Assembly (NCBI RefSeq): GCF_001282115.1 | Contig: NZ_LJBR01000056.1 | Location: 1 to 34,765 of the forward strand | Length of the DNA stretch: 34,765 nt | Direction: 5' to 3' | DNA from: Streptomyces sp. NRRL B-24085 | GTDB lineage: Bacteria; Actinomycetota; Actinomycetes; Streptomycetales; Streptomycetaceae | In this document: positions 15,246 to 23,061 of the stretch, one piece after another | Layout: each line of letters begins with the position of its first letter | Numbering within the stretch: position 1 is the stretch's first letter | The notes under the pieces: model-generated | The model's database searches: none | Seen by the model: only the letters and a program-made list of their open reading frames with translations | What the model was told of the DNA's origin: nothing | Made by a program: the position numbers and the translations under genes

Positions 15246-15752
15246 GTGGCTTACGACGAACTCGTCCTGGCGGTGCGTGCGCATGTGGCCGGCTGCGGAT
15301 TGCCCGGCCCTGCGTCTGCCGAGGACGTCGCCGCCTTCGAGGAGGTGGTGGGGCATCCCATGCCCGAACTGTTGAAGCGGATCTATCTCGAAGTCGCCAA
15401 CGGTGGCTTCGGACCGTGGCAAGTGGTCTCCCTGACCGAGACCGACGACTGGTTCAGCGACTGCGCAGACATCACCATGGCGTACCGCGGATTCACCGGA
15501 CCCGACGACGCCGTCCCGCCCGGGATCGTCCCGCTGATGGACCGGGGCTGCGCGATGTGGACACTGATCGACTTCCGTTCGGCCGACGGACAGATGTGGG
15601 ACTGGGACCCCAACCAGTGCTGCATCCGGCATGCCGCTGCACCGATCGGACAGTCCCTAGCCGAATGGCTCACCGAGTGGTTGCAGGGCGCAGCTCACGA
15701 AGGCCCCTACCCCCTTCGCGCACCGGCCGACTCCGAGTGTGTCAACCCGTGA
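15246..15752 (+). CDS. SMI1/KNR4-family protein
   Basis: 168-residue soluble protein of the SMI1/KNR4 (SUKH) superfamily. It has an N-terminal ASAEDVAAFEEVVGHPMPELLKRIYLEVANGGFGPW block with the typical P-x-x-L-K-R-hydrophobic-Y and N-G-G-F-G turn, and a central MDRGCAMWTLIDF strand pair. The frame is open far upstream through the att site, but GTG at 15246, preceded by TGAGGA at 15232-15237, gives a normal family start. SUKH proteins are often immunity proteins against polymorphic toxins. No toxin gene lies beside it here, so it may be an orphan immunity gene stranded next to the element. Confidence 0.85.
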   Translation: MAYDELVLAVRAHVAGCGLPGPASAEDVAAFEEVVGHPMPELLKRIYLEVANGGFGPWQVVSLTETDDWFSDCADITMAYRGFTGPDDAVPPGIVPLMDRGCAMWTLIDFRSADGQMWDWDPNQCCIRHAAAPIGQSLAEWLTEWLQGAAHEGPYPLRAPADSECVNP

Positions 15753-15870
15753 GGGCGGACGACGGCCCGTCTCGGTGTCCGTCTCATGCAGCTACGTTCA
15801 CCGTCGTTCAGGCAGGGCCGCCCACCACCAGTCGGAAAGAGGGCGCCTCCGCTGGGATACCGTGCCAGGC

Positions 15871-16122
15871 ATGCCGACCAAGCAAGTCTGTCCGCGCTGT
15901 GGGCAGGACTGGATCCACCCGTATCGCTTCAGGGCCAATGGGACACCGTTCTCGCCGTGCACCGAGTGCGACTCGCTGTGGTGGCCGGGCGAAGCGGTTG
16001 AGGTGGCTCGCGCTAAGTTCCTCGATGATGTCGTTGCGGAACGCCTTGGCGTAGAGGGAAACCCATGGGGCGATCTGGTCTGGGCCGACGTCATCGAGCC
16101 GGCTGCGGAACAGGGTGCTTAG
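15871..16122 (+). CDS. Small zinc-ribbon protein
   Basis: 83-residue protein with an N-terminal zinc ribbon: CPRCGQDW (Cys 7 and 10) and PCTECDSLWW (Cys about 30 and 33), four cysteines spaced to bind one zinc. The C-terminal half is an acidic helix (AVEVARAKFLDDVVAERLGV). ATG at 15871 places the first Cys pair at residue 7; earlier in-frame sequence looks non-coding. No strong ribosome-binding site is seen. Role unknown; such proteins bind nucleic acid or protein partners. Confidence 0.65.
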   Translation: MPTKQVCPRCGQDWIHPYRFRANGTPFSPCTECDSLWWPGEAVEVARAKFLDDVVAERLGVEGNPWGDLVWADVIEPAAEQGA

Positions 16123-16193
16123 TTCGCTGCACATGACGCACGCCCACCCCGCACGTGCTTCGTCATGGCGGTGCACAAGCGCCCCGGCCCGCG

Positions 16194-16637
16194 TCAGAGC
16201 GGGAGGTCGTCGGGGAGCACCCGGAATGCCTTGTGGCGGCCCAACGGGCGTACGGCCCGGAAGTCCCGTCGGTCCAGGGTGAGAATCGCGTCCGTGTCGT
16301 AGTCGGCGGCAAGCGCCACGTTCACCGCGTCGGCGAGGTCGAGGTCCAGCGCGTGGTACCGCACACGGACAGACTGGGCAGCACCCAGGTGGTCCTCCGT
16401 GATCTCCGGCATGACGACACGACCCCGGCTCATCCAGCGCCGCAGGTCGTCGACCGCGCTGAGAGCAGCCTCCCTGCCGAGCTCACGCGTCGCCACGTGA
16501 TCCAGTTCGGCCAGCAGGAGCGGGGACATGACCAGCAGGCCCGCCGCCATGATCGCCTCGTTCGCCGCCCCGTGTTCCGGATGAGCCGAGTCCAGGGCTG
16601 CCAGCAGGCCGGACGTGTCGGCGATGACGATGATCAC
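16194..16637 (-). CDS. PIN-domain ribonuclease toxin (VapC-like)
   Basis: 147-residue PIN-domain protein, predicted to cleave RNA with Mg2+/Mn2+. The N-terminal VIIVIADTSGLLAALD has the first catalytic Asp. SPLLLAELDHVAT carries the conserved Glu, LDLADAVNVALA the third acidic residue, and AILTLDRRDFRAV the last. GTG at 16637 overlaps the antitoxin stop as GTGA, the normal antitoxin-first order with coupled translation. Length is normal for VapC. The target RNA cannot be told from sequence. Confidence 0.85.
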   Translation of the reverse strand: MIIVIADTSGLLAALDSAHPEHGAANEAIMAAGLLVMSPLLLAELDHVATRELGREAALSAVDDLRRWMSRGRVVMPEITEDHLGAAQSVRVRYHALDLDLADAVNVALAADYDTDAILTLDRRDFRAVRPLGRHKAFRVLPDDLPL

Positions 16638-16900
16638 GCGGCGGATCCGGAACCCGAGCCGGTCTCCCGTCGGACGGCCTCGGTGACCGTGTCGCGGATC
16701 TCCGACTTGGACAGGGTGCGTCCCGGCCCCTCGAAGGTGCGCGAGAACAGCGGCTCGTCCCAGACCCTGTTGGCCATGGCCGCAAGGTGAATGCCCTGAC
16801 GGATGATCTCGGCCTCGCTGATGCCCCGGCGCTTGGCGGCCTCCTTGATGATCGCCAGGTCCTCGGGGTCGGCGTACACGTTGGTGCGCTTCATGGACAT
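16634..16900 (-). CDS. Ribbon-helix-helix antitoxin (VapB/CopG-like)
   Basis: 88-residue antitoxin. The N-terminal MKRTNVYADPEDLAIIKEAAKRRGISEAEIIRQGI segment is a ribbon-helix-helix DNA-binding domain: a short basic strand followed by two helices with the G-I-S turn. The C-terminal half (EPLFSRTFEGPGRTLSKSEIRDTV) is the likely toxin-binding tail. Starts at 16900 (MSMKR) or 16894 (MKR); neither has a strong ribosome-binding site, so the transcript may be leaderless. Expected to repress its own promoter together with the toxin. Confidence 0.85.
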   Translation of the reverse strand: MSMKRTNVYADPEDLAIIKEAAKRRGISEAEIIRQGIHLAAMANRVWDEPLFSRTFEGPGRTLSKSEIRDTVTEAVRRETGSGSGSAA

Positions 16901-16940
16901 GTACCAAGCGTAGTCCATGTACCGATTTGGTGTATGCACC
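16898..16940. promoter_or_regulatory. Candidate toxin-antitoxin operator
   Basis: Two direct copies of CATGTACC (16898-16905 and 16916-16923), 18 bases apart start to start, followed by the dyad GGTG-TATG-CACC (16929-16940). They sit over and just upstream of the antitoxin start. Repeats on this spacing suit ribbon-helix-helix dimers bound to adjacent faces of DNA. Confidence 0.5.
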
Positions 16941-17047
16941 GTTGCCGTGTGCGTGCGCGCTTGCCGGTGGCGGGGACTGGTGAGCAGCTCGCGGAGTGAG
17001 TTGTCAGAAGGGCTGTCGCCGACAGGACGAGTGTCTACGATCACGCT

Positions 17048-17506
17048 GTGAGCTACGACATCTACTTCCTGAGCAGGCGTGACGGGCAGTCCTGGGACGA
17101 GGTCCTGGAGGCGATGGAGGACGCGGCCGAGGAGAGCGAGTCGATCCCTGCCCGCCTCCTCGATGCCTGGGACCGAATCGTCCCGCAGGCCGGGGCGCTG
17201 CTGGGCGAAGTGGACGTCACCGGGGAAGAGCAGGAATCGCGGGAGCTCAGTGACTCGGACACCGGCATCGACCTGTCCGTCTTCGGTGACGAGGTAAGCA
17301 TCACGGTGCCGTTCTGGCACGCAGGGAACGATGCGGCGGACGTGCTCGGCAAGGTCTTCGCCCTTGCGGCCGTCGTCGAGAAGGAAACCGGGCTGACGGC
17401 CTATGACCCCCAGACGGAGCGTCCACTGATGGAGACACAACCGCAGGGTCTGGCCGAGCTGATGTCGGGGGTCACCGAGGATCTGCGCAGCCGCTACGGC
17501 GGTTGA
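17048..17506 (+). CDS. Hypothetical soluble acidic protein
   Basis: 152-residue acidic protein starting at GTG 17048 with MSYDIYFLSRRDGQSWDEVLEAMED. The body alternates helices rich in Glu/Ala with strands (TGIDLSVFGDEVSITVPFWH) and ends with LAELMSGVTEDLRSRYGG. No signal, membrane segment or metal motif is seen. The MSYDIYF start is common in small uncharacterised Streptomyces proteins. It is transcribed away from the toxin-antitoxin pair across a shared intergenic region and converges on the T7SS-like operon. Function unknown. Confidence 0.7.
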   Translation: MSYDIYFLSRRDGQSWDEVLEAMEDAAEESESIPARLLDAWDRIVPQAGALLGEVDVTGEEQESRELSDSDTGIDLSVFGDEVSITVPFWHAGNDAADVLGKVFALAAVVEKETGLTAYDPQTERPLMETQPQGLAELMSGVTEDLRSRYGG

Positions 17507-17605
17507 TCGTTCCGCGGCGGAGGTGTGACAGAGGGCGGCAGGGGCCCGCAGTGGCGCACACGGGGAAGCCGACCGTCCTGTTTCCGCTTCCCGCACCAAT
17601 CCCCT

Positions 17606-17640
17606 GAGCCCGGCCACGCTCTGTCGCGGTGGCCGGGCTC
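17606..17640. terminator. Bidirectional terminator hairpin
   Basis: Perfect 12-bp stem (GAGCCCGGCCAC with GTGGCCGGGCTC, 11-base loop) between convergent genes ending at 17506 and 17678. Confidence 0.85.
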
Positions 17641-17677
17641 GGCAAGCAGCGAGGGAAGAAGCCGACGTCGAAGGGCG

Positions 17678-18304
17678 CTAGCGCCGGGCAGGGCGCTTGA
17701 TTCCCGCGCGGCCCGCCTTCTCGATCCGTTCCGGGCCTGCCGTGGTGCGGTCCTCCTCCCTCGCCCTCCAGTCCCTGGGCTGGAGGAAGAGGAGTTCGCC
17801 GCCGCCGGGCACGATCATCGCGCCGCCGAAGGGCTCGTCGCCGGCGAACCAGACGCCGTTGGTGATGCCGACGGGCCACCGGCCACGCCCCAGGGCGTCC
17901 TTCGCCCGCAGGGTGAAGGGGGTGCCCTTCTGATCTCCGAAGCGGAGGTAGAGCGTGTGGGTCGACTCCATGCCGATCTTCTCGACGGGCGTGCGGAATT
18001 GGAGGGGGTAGGTCCGGAAGACCTTGGCGCACTTCCGGATCGAAGACACGCGGCCGTAGAGAATGATGAGCGTCCAGACGGCGCCGAGCATTCCGACAAT
18101 GCCCACCGGCAGGAGATAGTCGAGTTGGAACACGTAGAGCTGGACCCACAGCAGAACGAATACCGGGAAGAACTTGAGGAATCTCTTCAGTGCGGTCCGG
18201 TAGTGGTATCGCACAGCGCCCTGGTACTCCGATCCATCGGTCGGGTACGGCGCAGGCGGGGTGTCCGACTCCAGACCGTCTTTCCATCGTTCTGGCACTG
18301 TCAT
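17678..18304 (-). CDS. Two-span membrane protein, last gene of T7SS-like operon
   Basis: 208-residue protein. A hydrophilic N-terminus is followed by two adjacent hydrophobic spans (FFPVFVLLWVQLYVFQL and VGIVGMLGAVWTLIILYG) and a ~120-residue cytoplasmic-type domain (SIRKCAKVFRTYPLQF, LYLRFGDQKGTPFTLRAK, VWFAGDEPFGGAMIVPGGGELLFLQPRDW) that looks mostly beta. ATG at 18304 overlaps the stop of the upstream gene as ATGA. I recognise no named family. Placement suggests a membrane partner for the operon's secreted protein, or an immunity protein; this is inferred from position only. Confidence 0.75.
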   Translation of the reverse strand: MTVPERWKDGLESDTPPAPYPTDGSEYQGAVRYHYRTALKRFLKFFPVFVLLWVQLYVFQLDYLLPVGIVGMLGAVWTLIILYGRVSSIRKCAKVFRTYPLQFRTPVEKIGMESTHTLYLRFGDQKGTPFTLRAKDALGRGRWPVGITNGVWFAGDEPFGGAMIVPGGGELLFLQPRDWRAREEDRTTAGPERIEKAGRAGIKRPARR

Positions 18305-18999
18305 CCGAACGGGCTCCTCTCGTCCGCCCCCGAGCCGGCATCCGGGAACGGCCCGGTCTCGTTGCCCTCTTCGGTCGGGTCCTCGAACGTCACCGTGCGT
18401 GCGACACCCAACAGCACACCGCGGTAGTCGTCGGCGAGCTCCAGTGACGGGGTGACGAGCTGCACGGTGACGATCGACCCTGAGCGTGGCACCGGGATCG
18501 CCACGGTGCCCTGCCAGACAGTGCCCTGCGCGGGGCCTTCCTCGCCGTCGGGGGGAGCGGTCGGTGCGACCGTGGTCCGCTCCGTCTCCCACAGGTACCC
18601 GGTGCCCGCGGGTAGTTCCACGGGTACGAGGCCGTCGTCCGCGCCGGTCCCGCCGTCGCCCAGCATCTGGATCAGCACGGCTTCGGGGTGTGCTCCCGAG
18701 GTCGGGACGGTGGAGACCGTGAGGACGGACAGCGTGGGCTCGCCGCCCTCGCCGGGGTGCATGCCGAGCGCGCAGCCCATCACGGCCTGGCTCCGCAGCA
18801 GCGTCAGGACGACGGAGTAGAGCCGGAAGACCTGGTCCGCGCGGTCCCGAACGTCGTCGGGAAGCGCGCTGATCTGCCGGGCCACCTCCTGGATGCCCTC
18901 GGGTGACGGCTGAAGGTCCAGTTGCAGGTACCCATAGGGCAGCCCGTACCAGAATTCCGCCTTCGGCTCGGCCTCCACCGTGTCGAGAAACCCGTTCAC
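18301..18999 (-). CDS. Hypothetical protein, third gene of T7SS-like operon
   Basis: 232-residue soluble protein with an N-terminal FWYGLPYGYLQLDLQPSPEGIQEVARQI segment, a helical middle and a beta-rich C-terminal half (GTVAIPVPRSGSIVTVQLVTPSLELADDYRGVLLGVARTVTF). The tail is acidic and disordered. GTG at 18999 overlaps the stop of the preceding gene as GTGA. It may act as a cytosolic partner or chaperone for the secreted protein, by analogy with other T7SS operons, but no family motif supports that. Confidence 0.75.
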   Translation of the reverse strand: MNGFLDTVEAEPKAEFWYGLPYGYLQLDLQPSPEGIQEVARQISALPDDVRDRADQVFRLYSVVLTLLRSQAVMGCALGMHPGEGGEPTLSVLTVSTVPTSGAHPEAVLIQMLGDGGTGADDGLVPVELPAGTGYLWETERTTVAPTAPPDGEEGPAQGTVWQGTVAIPVPRSGSIVTVQLVTPSLELADDYRGVLLGVARTVTFEDPTEEGNETGPFPDAGSGADERSPFG

Positions 19000-20282
19000 A
19001 GCCGGATGCCCTCCATCAGTTCACCGAAGACCGTGAGCAGTTCGCCCCCTGCGCCCTTCAAGCCGGTCGAGGCAGCCAGACCCTTGGTGATCTCGGAAGC
19101 GTCGTGTCCTGGGCCGTTCTTCGGGAAGACGCCCAGGTTCTCCAGGGACGACGCCATGTTCGCTGCCACGTTGACGCCGTTGATGCCGTACTGGAGGGCG
19201 CCGGTGGCGGGGGCGGTGGCCACGTCGAGGGCCTTGAAGTTGAACGCGGGCACGATCTCCCTGCCGAACGTCCCCAGCTTCGAGCCCAGGGACAGGGCCT
19301 CGCCGCCCTCCCGGGCGACCGCCGCCGCAAGAGCCGCCTCGCTGCCGGCCTTTGCGAGGGCTCCGACGCCCGGCACCATGCCCAAACCGTCACCGACCAT
19401 CGCAGCCATGGCAAACGCGCCCTCCTTGAAGCCGTACCTGCCAATCAGCGCGTCCCTGAAGTCCTCGCTGGCGAGGTTCTTCGCCATGGACACCCCGCTC
19501 GCCACGACGGCGATGCCCGCGAAGACCGGGGCCAGCGGGGTGGGGAGCAGGGCCAGCAGGCCCGCGATGGCCCCGATGGTGCCGGCGTGCTCCACGAGGA
19601 ACTCGCCGACCGCCTTGAGGCCCTCGCCGATGGCGCTGAGGGCCTTGTCGAACCACCCCGGCTCCTTGGGGGCCAGCTTGTCGTCGGCCTCGTCGAGGCT
19701 GCGGGCGACGGCTTCGGCCGCGTGGGTGTGGGTGCCCTCCAGCTCCTTCGCCTTCGCGATGACGTCGTTGTAGGCGCTGTTGGCGTTGTTGAGGTGGGTG
19801 GTGGCCTCGTTCAGTTCGCGCTCGGCGGCGCGCAGGCGCTGCGTCGCGGCGTCCGCCTCCGCCTGGCTCGGGTACTCCTTGCCGGCGAGCTTGAGGTCCG
19901 GGTTCTCCTTGGCCTGGTCGTAGCGGGTGCGCGCCTTGTCGGCGTCGGCCTTGTTCTCGCGCGCCGCGTCGTCGTACTTCTTGGCGAGGTCGCGGTGGGA
20001 GGTCAGGTCGCCTTCCCAGGTGCCCAGTGCGCCCGCGGCCTTGTCGAGGGAACGGCCGGCGTTCAGCATGGCGGTCTTGAGGTCGCCGTCCAGGGTGTCC
20101 CGGAACGCGCTCGCCGCGTCTCCCTGCCAGCTCGAGCTCGCTCCCAGCAGGTACTCGATCTGGCGGTGGCAGTTGTTGAGCGTGTCCGCCGCGGCCTTCA
20201 CCTTGCGGTAGAGGGAGGTGACCTGCTCGGGGACGCCTGGTACGGGGTTCCAGCCGAGGCTCGGGTACGGGTTGTCGGCCAC
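18996..20282 (-). CDS. Putative T7SS-secreted WXG-type protein
   Basis: 428-residue protein with no Sec signal. Residues ~10-200 are helical and resemble the T7SS-signal/LXG-like module: SLYRKVKAAADTLNNCHRQIEYLLGASSSWQGDAASAF, with the WxG turn (WQG), then a long coiled-coil-like stretch to DKLAPKE. Residues ~210-270 are hydrophobic and Gly/Ala-rich (GTIGAIAGLLALLPTPLAPVFAGIAVVASG), and the rest is Gly/Ala/Met-rich (GDGLGMVPGVGALAKAGSEAAL). There is no recognisable C-terminal toxin domain. GTG at 20282 lies 3 bases past the stop of the WXG100-like gene. No ESX core (EccC, EccD) is in the window, so the export machine must be elsewhere. Confidence 0.8.
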   Translation of the reverse strand: MADNPYPSLGWNPVPGVPEQVTSLYRKVKAAADTLNNCHRQIEYLLGASSSWQGDAASAFRDTLDGDLKTAMLNAGRSLDKAAGALGTWEGDLTSHRDLAKKYDDAARENKADADKARTRYDQAKENPDLKLAGKEYPSQAEADAATQRLRAAERELNEATTHLNNANSAYNDVIAKAKELEGTHTHAAEAVARSLDEADDKLAPKEPGWFDKALSAIGEGLKAVGEFLVEHAGTIGAIAGLLALLPTPLAPVFAGIAVVASGVSMAKNLASEDFRDALIGRYGFKEGAFAMAAMVGDGLGMVPGVGALAKAGSEAALAAAVAREGGEALSLGSKLGTFGREIVPAFNFKALDVATAPATGALQYGINGVNVAANMASSLENLGVFPKNGPGHDASEITKGLAASTGLKGAGGELLTVFGELMEGIRL

Positions 20283-20285
20283 CGG

Positions 20286-20609
20286 TCACTTACCCCCGGT
20301 GTTCGCGGCGTTGGTCTCTTCCATCTTCTTGAGGGCCTGCGAGAGGTTCTCCTCGAACTGCTTGTAGCTCAGCGCGGTCTTCTCCACGCCCTCGTCCACC
20401 GCTTTGATCATGTCCTTCAACTGACCCGTTCCGTACTTCCACCTGTTCTGGAAGGTCTCGCACGCCTCGTCCAAGCGCGGGGTTCCGATCTGTTCCGCAC
20501 TGACAGCGGAGAGCGCTGTGCGTGCTTCTTCCAGATCGGTGACGGTCTGCTTCAACACCCGGCCAAAAGAGTTCAATTGACTGAGGTCGACCTTGAATTC
20601 ATCCGCCAT
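20286..20609 (-). CDS. WXG100/ESAT-6-like small protein
   Basis: 107-residue all-helical protein starting MADEFKVDLSQLNSFGRVL at ATG 20609. It has two helices around a turn reading RWKYG (W-x-x-G rather than strict W-x-G) and a C-terminal helix ending SYKQFEENLSQALKKMEE before a polar tail. Size and hairpin plan match WXG100-superfamily T7SS substrates, which dimerise with a neighbouring partner. It is the first gene of the four-gene operon, so it probably escorts the 428-residue protein. Confidence 0.8.
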   Translation of the reverse strand: MADEFKVDLSQLNSFGRVLKQTVTDLEEARTALSAVSAEQIGTPRLDEACETFQNRWKYGTGQLKDMIKAVDEGVEKTALSYKQFEENLSQALKKMEETNAANTGGK

Positions 20610-20952
20610 GAGGCGGCCCCCTTCTTCGACTGCGAACGAGGCGACACGGGACGCATGGAGTGCGGAACAGGCGTTCCCGCCATGGTGCCGGCGCGCCACC
20701 AGACTAAAGTACGAGCAAAGGCACGATGTCACCGTTCCCCGTGCGGAACAGCAACTCCCGGACGTTTACAGGGAGTCGGTCGCGGCCACGACCCACCTGC
20801 CGTCCATCACCTTCGAATCTCCACAGGTTCGACAAACCCGGAGACGGTCCGGCCGGACTCGACCCGTTCCCTCCGCAGTCCCGGCGGTAGATTCCACCCA
20901 GTGCGGAAACCGATCAGTTTCCTTTCTGTCGGAATCGCGTTAACCTCGCACT
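20610..20952. promoter_or_regulatory. Divergent intergenic region, T7SS-like operon / TetR gene
   Basis: 343 bases between divergent genes. It should hold the promoter of the WXG100 operon (leftward) and of the TetR gene (rightward). An inverted repeat GGAAAC-6 bases-GTTTCC lies at 20905-20922. Apart from that dyad nothing else is clear; ORFs crossing it look spurious. Confidence 0.5.
20905..20922. promoter_or_regulatory. Candidate TetR operator
   Basis: Perfect 6-bp arms (GGAAAC and GTTTCC) around CGATCA, centred about 40 bases before the TetR start codon. The place and symmetry fit autorepression by a TetR dimer; not proven. Confidence 0.5.
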
Positions 20953-21522
20953 ATGACCACCGAGGCGAAACCGAGCCCCCGAGAGCGGCTGCTGGACGCG
21001 GCGGCCACGCTGACCTACCGCGACGGCGTCAACATCGGCGTCGAGGCGCTGTGCAAGGCGGCGGGGGTGTCGAAGCGCTCGATGTACCAGCTCTTCGAGA
21101 GCAAGGACGAACTGCTCGCGGCGAGCCTGGAGCGGCGCGCTTCCGGCTACGTGGGCACCCTGCTGCCCCCCGCGGACGACGGCCGTTCGCCCCGGGCGCG
21201 GATCCTGCACGTCTTCGAGCAGGTGGAGTCACTGTCGGGAGCGCCCGAGTTCCACGGCTGCCCCTACCTCGCCGCGCAGATCGAGCTCAAGGACCGCAAC
21301 CATCCCGCGAGCCGGGTGGCCCACCGGGCCAAGGAGAGCCTCACCGCCTACTTCCGCGCCGAGGCCGAGAAGGGCGGGGCGAGCGATCCCGGTCTGCTGG
21401 CCCGGCAGCTCAGCCTGGTCTTCGACGGTGCCAGCGCCCGGGCGGGCATCGGGGCGGACACGCTGGCGGGACTCGTCGCACCCACGGTGGCCGCCCTGCT
21501 CGACGCGGCGGGCGTGCGCTGA
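20953..21522 (+). CDS. TetR-family transcriptional regulator
   Basis: 189-residue regulator. N-terminal helix-turn-helix: RERLLDAAATLTYRDGVNIGVEALCKAAGVSKRSMYQLFESKDELLAASLE, the canonical TetR block with S-K-R-S-x-Y recognition helix. The C-terminal ligand domain includes HGCPYLAAQIELKDRNHPASRVA, typical of a TetR subfamily (TetR_C-like) that regulates export or detoxification genes. A dyad upstream (20905-20922) is a likely operator. The esterase gene downstream is convergent; the divergent T7SS-like operon shares the upstream region and could also be a target. Confidence 0.92.
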   Translation: MTTEAKPSPRERLLDAAATLTYRDGVNIGVEALCKAAGVSKRSMYQLFESKDELLAASLERRASGYVGTLLPPADDGRSPRARILHVFEQVESLSGAPEFHGCPYLAAQIELKDRNHPASRVAHRAKESLTAYFRAEAEKGGASDPGLLARQLSLVFDGASARAGIGADTLAGLVAPTVAALLDAAGVR

Positions 21523-21597
21523 CCGTACGGACGGGACGGGCGGAACGGACGGGGCCGTATGGGACGCCATCGGCGTGGCCGGCGCGGTCTCCACGTC

Positions 21598-21639
21598 ACC
21601 GAAGGCGAGCACGGAACGACCGAAGGCGAGCACGGAACG
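21598..21639. repeat. Tandem 21-bp duplication
   Basis: Two exact adjacent copies of a 21-bp unit (21598-21618 and 21619-21639, starting ACCGAAGGCGAG) in the gap between the convergent TetR and esterase genes, ending 1 base before the esterase stop codon. Probably slippage; no function is evident. Confidence 0.9.
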
Positions 21640-21640
21640 C

Positions 21641-22933
21641 CTACGGCCGGGACCTCGTGGCCGTAGGTGTGGGCTCCGGGCCGTCGGCGCGCAGGGGGTC
21701 GTGACCGGGCTTCGAGGGCTCGGCGACCACCGTGCCCTTCCTGTGGTGCCGGGGCACGACGTCCTGGGGGAACGTGAGCTGCTGGTTCATCCACTTCAGG
21801 GCCGGGGGCATCTCCTGGACCCAGGTCGGGAAGTTGTGGCTGCCGTGCTCGGGCAGGATCGACACGACCCGCATGGGCGCCTTGACCGCCTTGATGAAGG
21901 CCTGCGTCTGCGGGTAGCCGCGTTCGCCGTGCTTGCTCTCGGCCACCAGGACGGACACCTGGGGAGCGGGCAGGTGCTTGAGTCGCCACATCAGGTCGTG
22001 GCCGTTGATCCGCTCGGTGCGGTCCGGGCCGTTGCCGAAGAGGTTGCCGGTCGTCGGGTCGTCCTTGACCTTGTAGTCGGGCGACAGGGCGGCGGCCGTC
22101 GTGTACACGTGCGGATCACGCATCGTCAGTTGCAGGGCGCAGCTGCCGCCGGAGGAGTAGCCCATGACCCCCCAGGCACTGGCGTCGTGGCCGACCCGGT
22201 AGGCGGATTTCAGGGCGTCGGGAAGGTCCTTGGCCAGGAAGGTCTCGGTCTGCGGGCCGCCCGGGACGTCCACGCACTCGGTGTCGCGCGGCGGGGCGAT
22301 CGTGGGCCGGATCATCACCATGACGGTCGGCTGCATCTGACCGCTCTTCTGGAGCGCACCGGCCGTCTGCGAGACCCGCAGATGCTGCGCGAGGTTGAAG
22401 ATGCTGCCCGGGTAGCCGCTGAGCGCGACGATCACCGGGAAGCGCTGCCGCTGGTACGCCTTCTGGAAGTACTGCGGCGGCAGGTAGACGAACGCGGGGT
22501 CGACCACGCCGGTGCGGCGGCCGACGACCTTCACGGCCTCCACCCGGCCGTTCACCGCGGCGGGCCCGGTGGGCAGACCGCTGACCCTCTTGAGCTGCTC
22601 GTCGGTGGCGGGCTGGACCAGCGCCCCCTTCACGGCGACGCCGTTCACCGTGCCGGTGCCGCCGAGGTCCCCCGCCTGGGTCACCTCGACGGGGGCCGTC
22701 TCCACCCGGCCGAAGAGTTCGCCCCACGAGCCGAAGAACTGGTACGACGAGTTCAGCCAGCACGCGAACGCGGCGATGATCACCACCTGGGTGGTCCCGA
22801 GGGCCACCAGGCGGCCGAGCACCTGCCACAGTCCCTGGCGGGCGAACCGTGGCCACCACCAGACCAGCAGTGCCACACACACGGCGGCGAGTCCCGCCAT
22901 CACATACACGGTCGTCTCGCTGGTCAGACCCAT
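21641..22933 (-). CDS. Membrane-anchored alpha/beta-hydrolase esterase
   Basis: 430-residue protein. Two N-terminal hydrophobic spans (VYVMAGLAAVCVALLVWWW; ALGTTQVVIIAAFACWL) anchor it, with an extracytoplasmic catalytic domain from ~residue 80. The domain has FPVIVALSGYPGS (oxyanion region), the nucleophile elbow GYSSGG with Ser260, PDYKVKDDPTTG and EHGSHNFPTW with the likely catalytic His. This is the putative-esterase family related to esterase D and mycobacterial antigen 85 acyltransferases. It may hydrolyse or transfer acyl groups in the cell envelope; the substrate is unknown. Ends in a Pro/Thr-rich tail. Confidence 0.85.
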   Translation of the reverse strand: MGLTSETTVYVMAGLAAVCVALLVWWWPRFARQGLWQVLGRLVALGTTQVVIIAAFACWLNSSYQFFGSWGELFGRVETAPVEVTQAGDLGGTGTVNGVAVKGALVQPATDEQLKRVSGLPTGPAAVNGRVEAVKVVGRRTGVVDPAFVYLPPQYFQKAYQRQRFPVIVALSGYPGSIFNLAQHLRVSQTAGALQKSGQMQPTVMVMIRPTIAPPRDTECVDVPGGPQTETFLAKDLPDALKSAYRVGHDASAWGVMGYSSGGSCALQLTMRDPHVYTTAAALSPDYKVKDDPTTGNLFGNGPDRTERINGHDLMWRLKHLPAPQVSVLVAESKHGERGYPQTQAFIKAVKAPMRVVSILPEHGSHNFPTWVQEMPPALKWMNQQLTFPQDVVPRHHRKGTVVAEPSKPGHDPLRADGPEPTPTATRSRP

Positions 22934-23061
22934 ACCGGTTGATCCCCAGTTTCCCTGCCTGTGCGGTTTCCTTCACACAGACAGAGGGCCGGGGGATCCT
23001 CCGCGTTCCCCAATTAGTGCAAAAGGGGTACGTGTCCTGCCGCACAGGAGCGGCGGGGAGG

